Shown: positions 1 through 8,324 of the stretch, piece by piece
Layout of the letters: each line of letters begins with the position of its first letter
How positions within the stretch are numbered: position 1 is the stretch's first letter
Assembly (NCBI GenBank): GCA_965229635.1
Contig: OZ245894.1
Location: forward strand, 5,332,001-5,396,000
Length of the DNA stretch: 64,000 nucleotides
Source: BQJU01 sp965229635
GTDB taxonomy: Bacteria; Bacteroidota; Bacteroidia; Chitinophagales; Saprospiraceae
Direction of reading: 5' to 3'
The notes under the pieces: generated by a model
What the model saw: the letters and a program-made list of their open reading frames with translations, nothing else
Databases searched by the model: none
What the model was told of the DNA's origin: nothing
Made by a program: the position numbers and the translations under genes

Positions 1-326
1 TTTTGCGTAAGCATCACCGGTGGTAATTCCATCCTGGATTGAGTGCTATCCACCTGAATGGCTTCCCGATGAGGTTCGTAGCCCAGTAGATTGACTTGCA
101 GGACATAGGCTCCAGCAGCGAGATTGGTCATCAAAAAACTACCATCCTGGTCGGTGAATTCTGATTTAACAAAAGTAGAGTCAACCGGATCTAAAAGAGC
201 AACTAGTGCCAGGTCCAATCCTTTATTTTCCTGGTCTACCACCTTACCGGTCATCCTGATACCAGATTGCGCGTTGACGATGTGGATGCTAAAGCAAAAA
301 AGAAGAAAGAGAGAAAAAGCTTTCAT
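1..326 (-). CDS. Partial exported protein with carboxypeptidase-regulatory-like domain (N-terminal end)
   Basis: Reading the minus strand from an ATG at 324-326 gives an open frame to the window edge (about 108 codons), so the C-terminal part lies outside. It starts with a hydrophobic signal peptide (MKAFSLFLLFCFSIHIVNAQ). A beta-sandwich follows of the type KVVDQENKGL...FTDQDGSFLMTNLAAGAYVLQVNLLGYEP, which is the CarboxypepD_reg/CarbopepD_reg_2 pattern. In Bacteroidota this domain is usual at the N-terminus of TonB-dependent outer-membrane receptors, including the OMP_b-brl_3 type without SusD partners, and also occurs in other surface proteins. A receptor is the best guess, but the barrel is not in view. 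The 253-nt gap to the acetyltransferase gene holds only a weak dyad. Confidence 0.7.
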   Translation of the reverse strand, partial: MKAFSLFLLFCFSIHIVNAQSGIRMTGKVVDQENKGLDLALVALLDPVDSTFVKSEFTDQDGSFLMTNLAAGAYVLQVNLLGYEPHREAIQVDSTQSRMELPPVMLTQ

Positions 327-370
327 AGCCAGAGTTTGTGCAATACCGGCGGGGATTGCAGGAAGTGTTG

Positions 371-415
371 GCATGGAAGCATGGGAAATAATGGCATTTA
401 GCCATCCTTCCATGC
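371..415. repeat. Weak nested inverted repeat between two minus-strand genes
   Basis: A 9-nt arm GCATGGAAG at 371-379 is matched by CTTCCATGC at 407-415. Inside it, ATGGC at 391-395 pairs with GCCAT at 401-405. It lies downstream of the acetyltransferase gene and upstream of the partial receptor-like gene. No T-run follows on the minus strand, so calling it a terminator would be speculative. Confidence 0.3.
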
Positions 416-579
416 TCTAAACCTCTTCGATACAACAGCCGGTATTTTTTGTTGATTAAATCGAGTGACCAACAATGATACAGTGAGCAGATGACAATTG
501 CTATGAAAGCGTGCGTAGACTTTAGTATTAGCACTGAATTTGGCAATATTTACCCCTTTTATGGGAAAAGTGGTCTTAC

Positions 580-1443
580 TCACCCTAACTCAAAAGTCGT
601 AATACCAAAAACCTTATTGATATGCACATCGGGCGGCTGGCCATAGTACATCCGGGCGCATTCAAAGACATATTTCCCATCGTATTTCCTGACCAAATTG
701 ACGGCAGCAGGATTCACCATCGGGATGTCCAGGTAAACCATCTCACCGGCTGCAGCATTCAGACAAGCTTTGTATAGTTCTTCGGCAACAGCCTCATTTT
801 CAGCAAATAAGGGGCCGATTTTGTATCCGGTGGTAGCTTTGCGCAATACCGCGAAGCCTTTCAGGGTGTCCCCTTGCGTAAACTTAAAAGTATGGTTACC
901 AGGAATGATCAACCATGGTTTGATAAATTGCGATCTGGGCACACCAAAACACTGTTGGTCATAAGCCAAAACATCGGCCAGGTCTTCCATTTTGATTGGG
1001 GAAATATGCGGGCTTACCGCCAATGTTACGCCCTGCTTTTCGAAGCGTTCGTCTTTAAAAGCAATTTCAAAACCGCCCTTCCGGTAAAAAGGCTGCATGT
1101 CCACTACCCCATCCATGCCGATGGACGCGCCTTCATTAAGTCTGTTTAGTAAAGCATCTCGTCTCAAATACCAGAGCTTCCTGCCGATGCCGTGCGCGCG
1201 ATATTGGGGTTTGACAATAAATAAGCCCATAAAGCCAAAAGCACCGCCGTAGGAAACGATAGCCCCTCCCGCCACCAGTTCCTTTTCATCAAAAAAACCA
1301 AAATAACCATCGGGATCTGCCTGCCAGAATACCTCCGCATCGTGTGGACCGGGATTCCAGCCTTCCTGTCTGGCCCAATCAACCAGCGTTGTTAAACCCT
1401 CCTGGTCCAGTTTTTCAAATTGAAGCTTTTCGACATCCAGCAT
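580..1443 (-). CDS. Two-domain GNAT-family N-acetyltransferase
   Basis: A 287-aa cytoplasmic protein without signal peptide. The N-terminal half is a GNAT acetyl-CoA-dependent acyltransferase domain. It has the beta-4 strand FMGLFIVKPQYRAHGIGRKL, whose RAHGIG segment is the acetyl-CoA pyrophosphate-binding Q/RxxGxG/A loop (about residues 80-95). The C-terminal half (from about 140 to 280) looks like the second GNAT-like fold found in YitH-type proteins (Acetyltransf_18). The acceptor substrate cannot be told from the sequence. It is separated by 33 nt from the upstream exported HExxH protein and lies on the same strand. It has no evident link to the glycan locus further right. The family assignment is firm; the substrate is unknown. 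Confidence 0.8.
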   Translation of the reverse strand: MLDVEKLQFEKLDQEGLTTLVDWARQEGWNPGPHDAEVFWQADPDGYFGFFDEKELVAGGAIVSYGGAFGFMGLFIVKPQYRAHGIGRKLWYLRRDALLNRLNEGASIGMDGVVDMQPFYRKGGFEIAFKDERFEKQGVTLAVSPHISPIKMEDLADVLAYDQQCFGVPRSQFIKPWLIIPGNHTFKFTQGDTLKGFAVLRKATTGYKIGPLFAENEAVAEELYKACLNAAAGEMVYLDIPMVNPAAVNLVRKYDGKYVFECARMYYGQPPDVHINKVFGITTFELG

Positions 1444-1476
1444 TGTGGAAGAATTTGATGGTCAATAAATACTTTT

Positions 1477-2931
1477 CTACCAATCAATCCGATCATACCG
1501 CACTTCCCGACTACCATCATCAAACAAAAGCAACTGCCAGCCACCTGCACCTTGCTCTACTCGTTGTCCTTGCAAATTGAACCGCCCAATTTCCGTTCTG
1601 GTCACCGGGATATCAACATCCGTCACCGCTGTGGGGTTGCCCATGCTGATCTGCATTTCGTAGGGAAAGAGCTGGAAAGAAGCATTATTGTCCTCAAAAA
1701 CTTCCGGCATAGAAGCGATGATAAAATAGATTTCGGTGTCTTCGGGTGTCACTTCTAAGGTAAGGCTCCCCAGTAAGTCATTGCTCATATCCAAATCGTA
1801 GAATGCTGAGCCAGTGGAGGTGTTTTGCACCAATACCTTTCCCTGAAAATAGGACGGATCGCCGTAACTTCCGGTGGGATTCCCCTTCAATTCAAAAGTA
1901 TAGGTAGCCGCATTGCTATTGATCAATTTGTAGGTATTAAAAGACCAGGCATTGGTCACTTCATCATCCTCCGGAGTTACCCAGCCGTTGGTGCCTTCAT
2001 TTTCATAAACGGCGATGAATTCATTGTCGTCCTCAAGGTCAGCGTAGGTATTCCATTCATTTTCATTGGTCGCCGCCTGCACCGGAGTGATAAAGTCAAA
2101 ATCATTGGTCATATGCGCCGCCCAATCGATGAAATGCTGTCGATACTGCTGCCCGCCAATCACATTGTACATGTATTCCTGCGGCTTTTCAGTGGTGCCA
2201 CTGTACATCCCCGAGGTGATGATATCCGGAGAAACCCCAGCCACATCGGTCAGGTAATACAACTGCAAAGCCATAGCATACTGATGCACATAACGCTGCC
2301 AATTGGAGGGATAAGAAGCCGGATAATTATCATAGCTCAGCCACAGGGGTACGTGCGGCATTCGCACCAGACTTTCCGCCTCTACAAAAGCCCGACTGGC
2401 TTCAAGGTTCTGTTTGGCCGCAAACCAATTTGCGGAAGCCTCAATGTACCACTGACTATCACCCGAATAGGCAAAGCCGGGTGCATTGGCACTGTACTGA
2501 AAGATGTGGAAAGTTTCGTGGGCGTTGTTTACCCAATCGTTCAAAACCCCATTGGGCAAGGTCAAAAATGGATAACCGTTGCCGTCCGTGCCTTGTCCAT
2601 TACCCCAATTGTAGGACGAGAAAAACCCATTGTCATTCCCCGGCGTATGAATGTAGACATTGTAATAATACCCATCCTGCGCATTGGGCGGGTCCATCAT
2701 AGCCATATTATTCAGGCAGATATCCCGATAATTCAACATGCTATCCAGCAGCACATCCACCTGCGCCTCGTAGTTAAAGTCCTTGTCCCACCACACAATA
2801 TAAATGCCCCGGGTCATGGTATCACATTCTGTCAAATCCCCGAAGATGTTGTTGATGGTATACTGGGCTTTCGCCAAATGTAGGCTGACAAAAAGGCAAA
2901 GGCAGAGAATTAGGAGTACTTTCTTTTGCAT
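1477..2931 (-). CDS. Exported putative gluzincin-type metallopeptidase
   Basis: A 484-aa protein with a clear signal peptide (residues 1-22, ending LAKAQ). A HETFH motif at residues 138-142 matches the HExxH zinc-binding pattern, and a downstream Glu at 164 (WYIEASANWF) is placed as in gluzincins, where it is the third zinc ligand. Surrounding residues (NNAHETFHIFQYS ... YIEASANWFA) resemble DUF6055-like secreted peptidases. The middle of the protein is predicted beta-rich. The last 60 residues (ending GRFNLQGQRVEQGAGGWQLLLFDDG...) look like a degenerate or shortened T9SS-type sorting domain lacking the usual final strand. Secretion and fold class are well supported; catalysis is inferred from the motif. 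It lies downstream of the aldo/keto reductase gene with a 143-nt gap. Confidence 0.6.
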   Translation of the reverse strand: MQKKVLLILCLCLFVSLHLAKAQYTINNIFGDLTECDTMTRGIYIVWWDKDFNYEAQVDVLLDSMLNYRDICLNNMAMMDPPNAQDGYYYNVYIHTPGNDNGFFSSYNWGNGQGTDGNGYPFLTLPNGVLNDWVNNAHETFHIFQYSANAPGFAYSGDSQWYIEASANWFAAKQNLEASRAFVEAESLVRMPHVPLWLSYDNYPASYPSNWQRYVHQYAMALQLYYLTDVAGVSPDIITSGMYSGTTEKPQEYMYNVIGGQQYRQHFIDWAAHMTNDFDFITPVQAATNENEWNTYADLEDDNEFIAVYENEGTNGWVTPEDDEVTNAWSFNTYKLINSNAATYTFELKGNPTGSYGDPSYFQGKVLVQNTSTGSAFYDLDMSNDLLGSLTLEVTPEDTEIYFIIASMPEVFEDNNASFQLFPYEMQISMGNPTAVTDVDIPVTRTEIGRFNLQGQRVEQGAGGWQLLLFDDGSREVRYDRIDW

Positions 2932-3074
2932 GGTGTCGTTTGTTAGAGTGATGGGGGTTTGTGTTCAAAGATAGCATGAATGTTGAAATTGATAACTTCA
3001 ACTATCCTTGATGTTGACATTTCAACTTCGAAGGATGGCCAAAGCCGACAACTTTAGCCCATTCATATTAAAAC

Positions 3075-4064
3075 CTACCTCCCCACCATCTTTTGCTGGT
3101 GCTCCGAATAACGAGCGCCCTGCACCTCTACCTTGGCCAGCACCTCATTAATTTGTTGCAAATCGCTGTCAGTTAGTTCAATGTCAGCCGCACCGATGTT
3201 TTCCTTTAATCGGTGCGCTTTGGTGGTACCGGGAATCGGTACAATCCAGGGCTTTTGTGCCAGCAGCCAGGCCAGTGCAATCTGGGCACGGGTGGCGTTC
3301 TTTTCGTCGGCGATGGTTTGTAACAGGTCTACCAAGACTTGATTGGCTTTGCGGTTTTCTTCGGTAAAACGGGGCACACCCTGGCGAAAATCTTTCTCAT
3401 CAAATTGGGTATTCGCATCAATGGTGCCTGTCAGAAAACCCCGCCCCAGCGGACTAAACGGCACTAAACCAATACCCAGCTCTTCCAGCGTAGGAATCAA
3501 CTCTAGCTCTGGTTCTCTCCACCATAGAGAATATTCATTTTGCAGGGCTGCCACCGGTTGAATGGCGTGTGCTTTGCGGATGGTGGAAATGCCCGCTTCG
3601 GAAAGGCCGAAGTACTTTACCTTACCTTCCTGGATCAGGTCTTTTACCGCACCCGCTACATCTTCGATGGGTGTTTCCGGGTCTACCCGGTGCTGGTACA
3701 GCAGGTCAATGACGTCGGTCTTCAGGCGCTTCAGCGTGGCGTCTACAAATTTGCGGATGTGCTCCGGTTGGCTGTTTAGTCCAATCTGGGAGCCGTTGGC
3801 ATTATATTCAAAGCCAAACTTGGTGGCAATCACCACTTCATCGCGAAAAGGAGCCAATCCTTCGCCCAATAGTTCTTCATTTAGGTAGGGTCCATAGGCC
3901 TCCGCCGTATCAAAAAGGGTCACCCCCTGATCAAAGGCATCGTGCAGCAGTTTGATCATATCTTTTTTGTCGGGAGCGGGAATATAACCGTAACTCATGC
4001 CCATGCAACCTAGCCCAAGAGCCGAAACTTCTAAGCCACTTTTTCCAAGCACTCTTTTATTCAT
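3075..4064 (-). CDS. Aldo/keto reductase
   Basis: A 329-aa NAD(P)H-dependent oxidoreductase of the AKR superfamily, similar to the AKR13/YajO-like group. It has the N-terminal LGKSGLEVSALGLGCMGMS motif. The catalytic tetrad is visible as Asp52, Tyr57 (FDTAEAYGP), Lys82 (IATKFG) and His125 (YQHRVD). The C-terminal cofactor-binding stretch IVPIPGTTKAHRLKEN is typical. It is cytoplasmic and full length. The gene is divergent from the DeoR operon, and the 207-nt space between them holds that operon's promoter-like elements. The natural substrate is unknown. It could supply an aldehyde-reduction step for sugars released by the neighbouring locus, but nothing in the sequence ties it to that role. 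Confidence 0.9.
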   Translation of the reverse strand: MNKRVLGKSGLEVSALGLGCMGMSYGYIPAPDKKDMIKLLHDAFDQGVTLFDTAEAYGPYLNEELLGEGLAPFRDEVVIATKFGFEYNANGSQIGLNSQPEHIRKFVDATLKRLKTDVIDLLYQHRVDPETPIEDVAGAVKDLIQEGKVKYFGLSEAGISTIRKAHAIQPVAALQNEYSLWWREPELELIPTLEELGIGLVPFSPLGRGFLTGTIDANTQFDEKDFRQGVPRFTEENRKANQVLVDLLQTIADEKNATRAQIALAWLLAQKPWIVPIPGTTKAHRLKENIGAADIELTDSDLQQINEVLAKVEVQGARYSEHQQKMVGR

Positions 4065-4201
4065 CGTTCTTGCAATTTTCTTTTTATAGTTTTATGTTTG
4101 ATCCATACGATACAGACGTAGGGAAAGAATCATTTTCTTTGAAAATTGCTAATATACACAAAGTGACCACATCACCCGCCTTTATCATTAATTGTTTTTA
4201 T

Positions 4202-4241
4202 CTTTCGTTTATTTTCTTTTACTTTCGATTAATTTCTTTTA
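4202..4241 (+). promoter_or_regulatory. 20-bp tandem direct repeat, candidate DeoR-family operator
   Basis: Two abutting 20-nt units, 4202-4221 and 4222-4241, both read CTTTCGwTTAwTTTCTTTTA in IUPAC code, with w = T in the first unit and A in the second. They match at 18 of 20 positions. The unit length is about two helical turns, so both copies face the same side of the DNA. DeoR/GlpR/AgaR-type repressors commonly bind repeated T/C-rich TTTCRTTT-like sites. The repeats lie just upstream of the DeoR-family gene and overlap its promoter-like element, as expected for autorepression. Confidence 0.55.
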
Positions 4242-4247
4242 TTTTTG
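4240..4247 (+). promoter_or_regulatory. Candidate Bacteroidota -7 promoter element
   Basis: TATTTTTG fits the Bacteroidota -7 consensus TAnnTTTG exactly. It would place transcription start near 4254 and leave a leader of about 18 nt before the ATG at 4272. That rules out the in-frame TTG at 4245 as the start codon. No perfect TTTG is seen at -33; TTTCG in the second operator repeat is the nearest. A second TAnnTTTG match lies at 4093-4100. Confidence 0.35.
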
Positions 4248-4271
4248 AAAAATAAGCACAAAAATCAGAAA

Positions 4272-5045
4272 ATGCTACCAAATCTCCGACGAGACAAAAT
4301 ATTGGAATTATTAAAGGAAGACGGCTCTGCCAAAGTGGCCGATCTGGCCAGAATCTTTAAAGTGACCGAGGTGACCATCCGCCAGGATTTGGATAAGCTG
4401 GAAAAGGAAGGACTCATTGTGAAAGAGCACGGTGGGGCTTATCTGAAAAACGTGGAAGATCAGGTGCGCAACTTCACCCTGGTGCACCAGGAAAATATGG
4501 AGCAGAAGGCCCTGATTGCCGAAAAGTGCCTGGAGTACATCGAAAGCGGTGATACCATTATCCTGGATTCGGGTTCCACCACGACGGAAATTGCCAAGAA
4601 GCTGATCGGCCTGAAAAACCTGACGGTGATTACCAATGCACTTAATATCGCCTTGATGCTGGGTGCAGCGCCGGGCATTGAGGTGATCGTGACGGGAGGA
4701 GAATTTAAGCCCCCTACCCTGTCGCTAACCGGCCAAAAGGCGGCCGATTTTTTTAAAGGATTGAACGTACAAAAGCTGTTTCTCGCCACGGCGGGTATTT
4801 CGCTCAAATCGGGCCTGACCTACCCTTCCATCAGCGATCTGGTGGTCAAAAAGGCGATGATTGATGCTGCGGACATTACCTACCTGGTGGCCGATAGCAC
4901 TAAAATTGGCAAAAGCGCCCTGGCCAGCCTAGGTGCCTTGTCCCTGATCGACTTTATCATCACCGATCCGGGTATCGAGGAAAAACACAAGTCGGTATTT
5001 CAGGAGCACGAAATAGAATTGATTATTGCAGATGCAAAACCATAA
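4272..5045 (+). CDS. DeoR/GlpR-family transcriptional repressor
   Basis: Starting at the ATG at 4272, this gives 257 residues, the usual length of the family. The N-terminal winged helix-turn-helix reads RRDKILELLKEDGSAKVADLARIF, followed by VTEVTIRQDLDKLEKEGLIVKEHGGA, the classic DeoR signature. The C-terminal sugar-phosphate sensor domain (DeoRC) has ILDSGSTTTEIAKKL and the conserved VTGG and LFLATAGIS stretches. An upstream in-frame TTG at 4245 is rejected because it overlaps the promoter-like element. Three bases separate the stop from the isomerase gene, so it is the first gene of the operon and probably controls it in response to a phosphorylated sugar. The tandem repeat at 4202-4241 is the likely binding site. 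Confidence 0.93.
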   Translation: MLPNLRRDKILELLKEDGSAKVADLARIFKVTEVTIRQDLDKLEKEGLIVKEHGGAYLKNVEDQVRNFTLVHQENMEQKALIAEKCLEYIESGDTIILDSGSTTTEIAKKLIGLKNLTVITNALNIALMLGAAPGIEVIVTGGEFKPPTLSLTGQKAADFFKGLNVQKLFLATAGISLKSGLTYPSISDLVVKKAMIDAADITYLVADSTKIGKSALASLGALSLIDFIITDPGIEEKHKSVFQEHEIELIIADAKP

Positions 5046-5048
5046 AAA

Positions 5049-6458
5049 ATGAGTAAGACAACTAGCCTAGGAATCATTATAGGAAACCGGGATTTCTTCC
5101 CGGATAGCCTGGTCGAAAAAGCACGACTGGAGATCATTGAGGTATTCGAGAAACTGGACCTGAATCCGATTTTGCTTGATCCAAAGGATAGTAAACTGGG
5201 CGGTGTGGAAACCTACCAGGAAGCCCGCAAATGTGCCGATCTTTTCAAAAAACACCGCGAGGACATCATGGGTGTGCTGGTTTTATTGCCCAACTTCGGC
5301 GATGAAAAAGGCGTGGCGGATACCCTGAAACTAGCCAATCTCAACGTACCGGTGCTCATCCAGGCTTATCCCGATGATTTGCAGAAAATGAATGTGGTCA
5401 ATCGCCGGGATAGCTGGTGCGGAAAGATATCGGTTTGTAATAACCTGTACCAGTACGGCATCAAATACTCCCTGACTTCCCAACACGTGGTCAGTCCCTC
5501 CAATCCGGATTTCCAAAAGGATTTGCTGGATTTTGTGGCGGTTTGTCGCGTGGTGAAAGGATTGCGCAGCGTGCGTATCGGTGCGGTGGGAGCCCGTCCG
5601 GGAGCCTTCAATACCGTTCGCTACAGCGAAAAAATCCTGCAGCGTCATGGCATCACGGTAACCACGGTTGACCTTTCGGAAATACTGGGTAAAGCCAATA
5701 AGCTGACCGGAGCCGATGCCCCGGTAAAACAACACCTGGAAAAAGTACAGGCCTACGCGCCGCAGGGCAATGCCCCCAATGAAGCGATGGTACAAATTGC
5801 CAAGTTGGATGTGGTGCTGCAAGAGTTTATGGAAGAATATGCATTGGATGCTACGGCCATTCAATGCTGGACTTCGCTACAGCAAAATTACGGCTGCAAT
5901 GTGTGCACCAGCATGAGTATCATGAGTGAAAACATGCTGCCCAGCGCCTGTGAGGTGGACGTGACCGGCACGCTGACCATGTACGCCATGCAGTTGGCTT
6001 CCAAATCGCCATCAGCTTTGGTAGACTGGAACAACAACTACGCCGATGATCCCAACAAATGTGTGCTGTTTCACTGCGGCAACTGGGCCAAGTCCTTCCT
6101 GCCGGATATCCAGATTAGCAATGCGCCGATCCTCGGCACCACCGTTGGCGTAGAAAACACCTACGGTGCATTGGACGGCCGGACGCCCGCTATGCCACTA
6201 ACCTACGGACGTATCAGCACGGATGATCCCCGTGGTGTAATCAAGACCTACTTCGGCGAAGGAGAACTGACCGATGATCCGCTCAGCACCTTTGGTAACC
6301 GCGCTGTGGCGCAAATCCCGGACCTGCAAGGCTTGATGCAGTACGTTTGCCGTAATGGCTTCGAGCACCACGTGGTGATGAATGCCTCCAAAACCGGAGC
6401 CATCCTGCAAGAAGCCTTTGGCAACTACATGGATTGGGAAGTATATATGCACAAATAG
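5049..6458 (+). CDS. L-fucose/L-arabinose isomerase-family ketol isomerase
   Basis: A 469-aa cytoplasmic protein of the L-fucose/L-arabinose isomerase superfamily, which converts aldoses to ketoses with a divalent metal. The N-terminal Rossmann-like domain starts GIIIGNRDFFPDSLVEKAR. The C-terminal half carries the conserved QCWTSLQ, SACEVDVTGTLTMYAMQL and FHCGNWAKSF stretches, where acidic and histidine residues bind the metal in this family. It is followed after 7 nt by a split transketolase, and an FGGY kinase closes the operon. The order isomerase, transketolase A/B, ABC importer, kinase matches the transketolase route for D-apiose (apiose to apulose, apulose 4-phosphate, then DHAP plus xylulose 5-phosphate). 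Apiose as substrate is inference from context; L-fucose or another aldose is an alternative. Confidence 0.8.
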   Translation: MSKTTSLGIIIGNRDFFPDSLVEKARLEIIEVFEKLDLNPILLDPKDSKLGGVETYQEARKCADLFKKHREDIMGVLVLLPNFGDEKGVADTLKLANLNVPVLIQAYPDDLQKMNVVNRRDSWCGKISVCNNLYQYGIKYSLTSQHVVSPSNPDFQKDLLDFVAVCRVVKGLRSVRIGAVGARPGAFNTVRYSEKILQRHGITVTTVDLSEILGKANKLTGADAPVKQHLEKVQAYAPQGNAPNEAMVQIAKLDVVLQEFMEEYALDATAIQCWTSLQQNYGCNVCTSMSIMSENMLPSACEVDVTGTLTMYAMQLASKSPSALVDWNNNYADDPNKCVLFHCGNWAKSFLPDIQISNAPILGTTVGVENTYGALDGRTPAMPLTYGRISTDDPRGVIKTYFGEGELTDDPLSTFGNRAVAQIPDLQGLMQYVCRNGFEHHVVMNASKTGAILQEAFGNYMDWEVYMHK

Positions 6459-6465
6459 AAGAATT

Positions 6466-7314
6466 ATGACTACTCAGGAATTAAAAATAAAGTCAATTGA
6501 GTATCGCCAGAAGATTCTCAAATACATTTATAAGGCCAAAGCCGGTCACACGGGGGGAAGCTTGTCGTGTGTGGACATCCTCAATGTACTGTACAATCAA
6601 ATTATGAATGTCTCTTCGGCCAATATCGATGATCCGGGCCGGGATCGCTATGTGCAAAGTAAGGGGCATTCCGTGGAAGCGCTTTACGTGGTGCTTGCCG
6701 ATCAGGGGTTTTACCCGGAGGAGGATTTGTTGACTTTATGTCAATATCAGTCGCCTTATATTGGTCACCCAACCAAGAAAGTTCGCGGTATGGAGCAAAA
6801 TACCGGCGGGCTGGGCCACGGACTGGCCATTTGTTCCGGTAATGCTATTGCCGCGAAAAAGGACGGTCTGCCACTCAAAATATTCACCGTGCTCGGCGAT
6901 GGAGAAATGGCCGAGGGTTCCAACTGGGAAGCCATGATGCTGGCGGCTCACTACAAACTGGACAACCTCTGTGCCATTCTGGATTACAACAAACAGCAGA
7001 TCACCGGTGCCAACTCGGAAGTCATTGGCCTTGAGCCCATTCGAAAAAAGATAGAAGCATTTGGGTGGGCCGTCAAAGAAGTCGATGGCAATGATGTAGA
7101 AGCATTGACCAACACCCTACAAAGTCTTCCTTTTGAAGAAGGAAAACCCTCCTTTGTGATCGCGCATACCACCAAAGGTAAGGGCGTCAGCTTTATGGAA
7201 GGTGTGCTAAAATGGCACCATGGCGTTCCTTCACCGGAACAATACGAGCAGGCCCAGAAGGAACTGGAAAAGGCATTGCAGGTGGTCAAAGGCCAGGAGG
7301 AAGTAAGTGTTTAA
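6466..7314 (+). CDS. Transketolase, N-terminal (TPP-binding) subunit
   Basis: Start chosen at ATG 6466 (MTTQELKIKS), 7 nt after the isomerase stop; the longer frame from 6382 overlaps the isomerase gene. The product is 282 aa, typical of the A subunit of two-gene transketolases. Seen are GHTGGSLSCVDIL at the N-terminus, the substrate-pocket SKGHSVEALY, and the thiamine-diphosphate/Mg motif GDGEMAEG...AILDYNKQQ. It needs the product of the next gene for activity. Split transketolases of this kind are known for pentose phosphate use, for apulose 4-phosphate (AptA/AptB) and for other sugar phosphates. The surrounding isomerase, kinase and apiosidase-family gene favour apulose 4-phosphate, but the specificity is not readable directly. 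Confidence 0.9.
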   Translation: MTTQELKIKSIEYRQKILKYIYKAKAGHTGGSLSCVDILNVLYNQIMNVSSANIDDPGRDRYVQSKGHSVEALYVVLADQGFYPEEDLLTLCQYQSPYIGHPTKKVRGMEQNTGGLGHGLAICSGNAIAAKKDGLPLKIFTVLGDGEMAEGSNWEAMMLAAHYKLDNLCAILDYNKQQITGANSEVIGLEPIRKKIEAFGWAVKEVDGNDVEALTNTLQSLPFEEGKPSFVIAHTTKGKGVSFMEGVLKWHHGVPSPEQYEQAQKELEKALQVVKGQEEVSV

Positions 7315-7325
7315 AAGCAGCTATC

Positions 7326-8288
7326 ATGGAAATGACCAAAATAAAATATGAGCCAAACCTGATTGTGTTTTCCGAAACGCTACAGGCCTTGGCGGCAAAC
7401 GATAAAGACATTCTCGTCGTCACCAGCGACTCCCGCGGTTCGGGCAAACTGGTTCCCTTCGGAGAAAAATACCCGGATCAGATTGTCGAAGTAGGCATTG
7501 CCGAACAAAATCTGGTGGGCATCTCCGCTGGGCTGGCCAGCATGGGCAAAAAGCCTTTTGCGGTCTCTCCTGCCTGTTTTCTAACGGCACGTTCTCTTGA
7601 GCAAATCAAAAATGATGTGGCCTATTCTGACAATCCGGTGAAACTCATTGGCATCAGTGCCGGGGTGAGTTACGGTGCGCTGGGGAGTACCCATCATAGC
7701 CTGCACGACTATGCCGTATTACGCGCCATTCACAATATGACGATTGTGGCGCCCTGTGATAATTTTGAAACGACAGAGGCCATCAAGCAGGCTGCGGAGA
7801 TGCATAGCCCGGTGTACATTCGCTTTGGCAAAAAGGTAATGCCGACACTGAATCGGGACATTGATCCGGATTTCAAAATCGGTAAAGGCCGGACCATTCG
7901 CGAAGGCGATGATTTAACTTTTATTGCTACCGGTGAAGCCGTATTGCCCTGCGAGGAAGCCGCCAGACTCTTGGAAGAAAAGCACAACATCCGCTGCCGG
8001 GTCATCAGCATGCACACCATCAAACCACTGGATGAGGAATTGATTTTGCAGGCTGCGGCCAATGGGAAGCCAGTCATCACCGCCGAAGAACATTCCGTAA
8101 ATGGAGGGCTGGGCGAAGCTGTTGCCTCATTTTTATTCCAAAAAGACTTCCGCAATAAATTCAAAATTGTGGGCATACCGGATGAATATACCGTTACCGG
8201 ATCACAAGTGGAGATATTTGATCATTATGGAATTTCTCAAAAGGGATTAATGCAAACTGCTTTGCAGCTACTCGGTCCCAGTACATAA
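7326..8288 (+). CDS. Transketolase, C-terminal subunit
   Basis: Start taken at ATG 7326, 11 nt after the stop of the N-terminal subunit; an upstream frame from 7212 lies inside that gene. The 320-aa product has the pyrimidine-binding domain with the catalytic glutamate in EVGIAEQNLVGISAGLA and the conserved SYGALGSTHHSLHDYAVLR, then the transketolase C-terminal domain (ISMHTIKPLDEE...TAEEHSVNGGLGEAV). Together the two subunits equal one full transketolase. Tight spacing suggests co-translation and stoichiometric assembly in the cytoplasm. A second ATG lies 6 nt downstream and cannot be excluded as the start. Confidence 0.9.
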   Translation: MEMTKIKYEPNLIVFSETLQALAANDKDILVVTSDSRGSGKLVPFGEKYPDQIVEVGIAEQNLVGISAGLASMGKKPFAVSPACFLTARSLEQIKNDVAYSDNPVKLIGISAGVSYGALGSTHHSLHDYAVLRAIHNMTIVAPCDNFETTEAIKQAAEMHSPVYIRFGKKVMPTLNRDIDPDFKIGKGRTIREGDDLTFIATGEAVLPCEEAARLLEEKHNIRCRVISMHTIKPLDEELILQAAANGKPVITAEEHSVNGGLGEAVASFLFQKDFRNKFKIVGIPDEYTVTGSQVEIFDHYGISQKGLMQTALQLLGPST

Positions 8289-8324
8289 AGTTGCGGGCAT
8301 TTGATTAATTGAACTATAACAAAC

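Noticed and set aside
1825..2883. 352-aa plus-strand frame
   Set aside because: Fully antisense to the exported HExxH protein gene; Ile/His-rich composition without start signals or domains is typical of a shadow frame.
2978..3040. Several short dyads (GTTGAA/TTCAAC, ATCCTT/AAGGAT) between the aldo/keto reductase and the exported peptidase-like gene
   Set aside because: Arms are only 6-8 nt, overlap one another and have no T-run; such dyads are expected by chance in AT-rich gaps.
4245..4271. TTG start extending the DeoR protein by nine residues
   Set aside because: It overlaps the TAnnTTTG promoter-like element, the added residues are Lys/Asn-rich leader sequence, and the ATG at 4272 gives the usual N-terminus.
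6382..6465. Longer start for the transketolase N-terminal subunit
   Set aside because: The extra 28 codons lie inside the isomerase gene; ATG 6466 has normal spacing and gives the expected family length.
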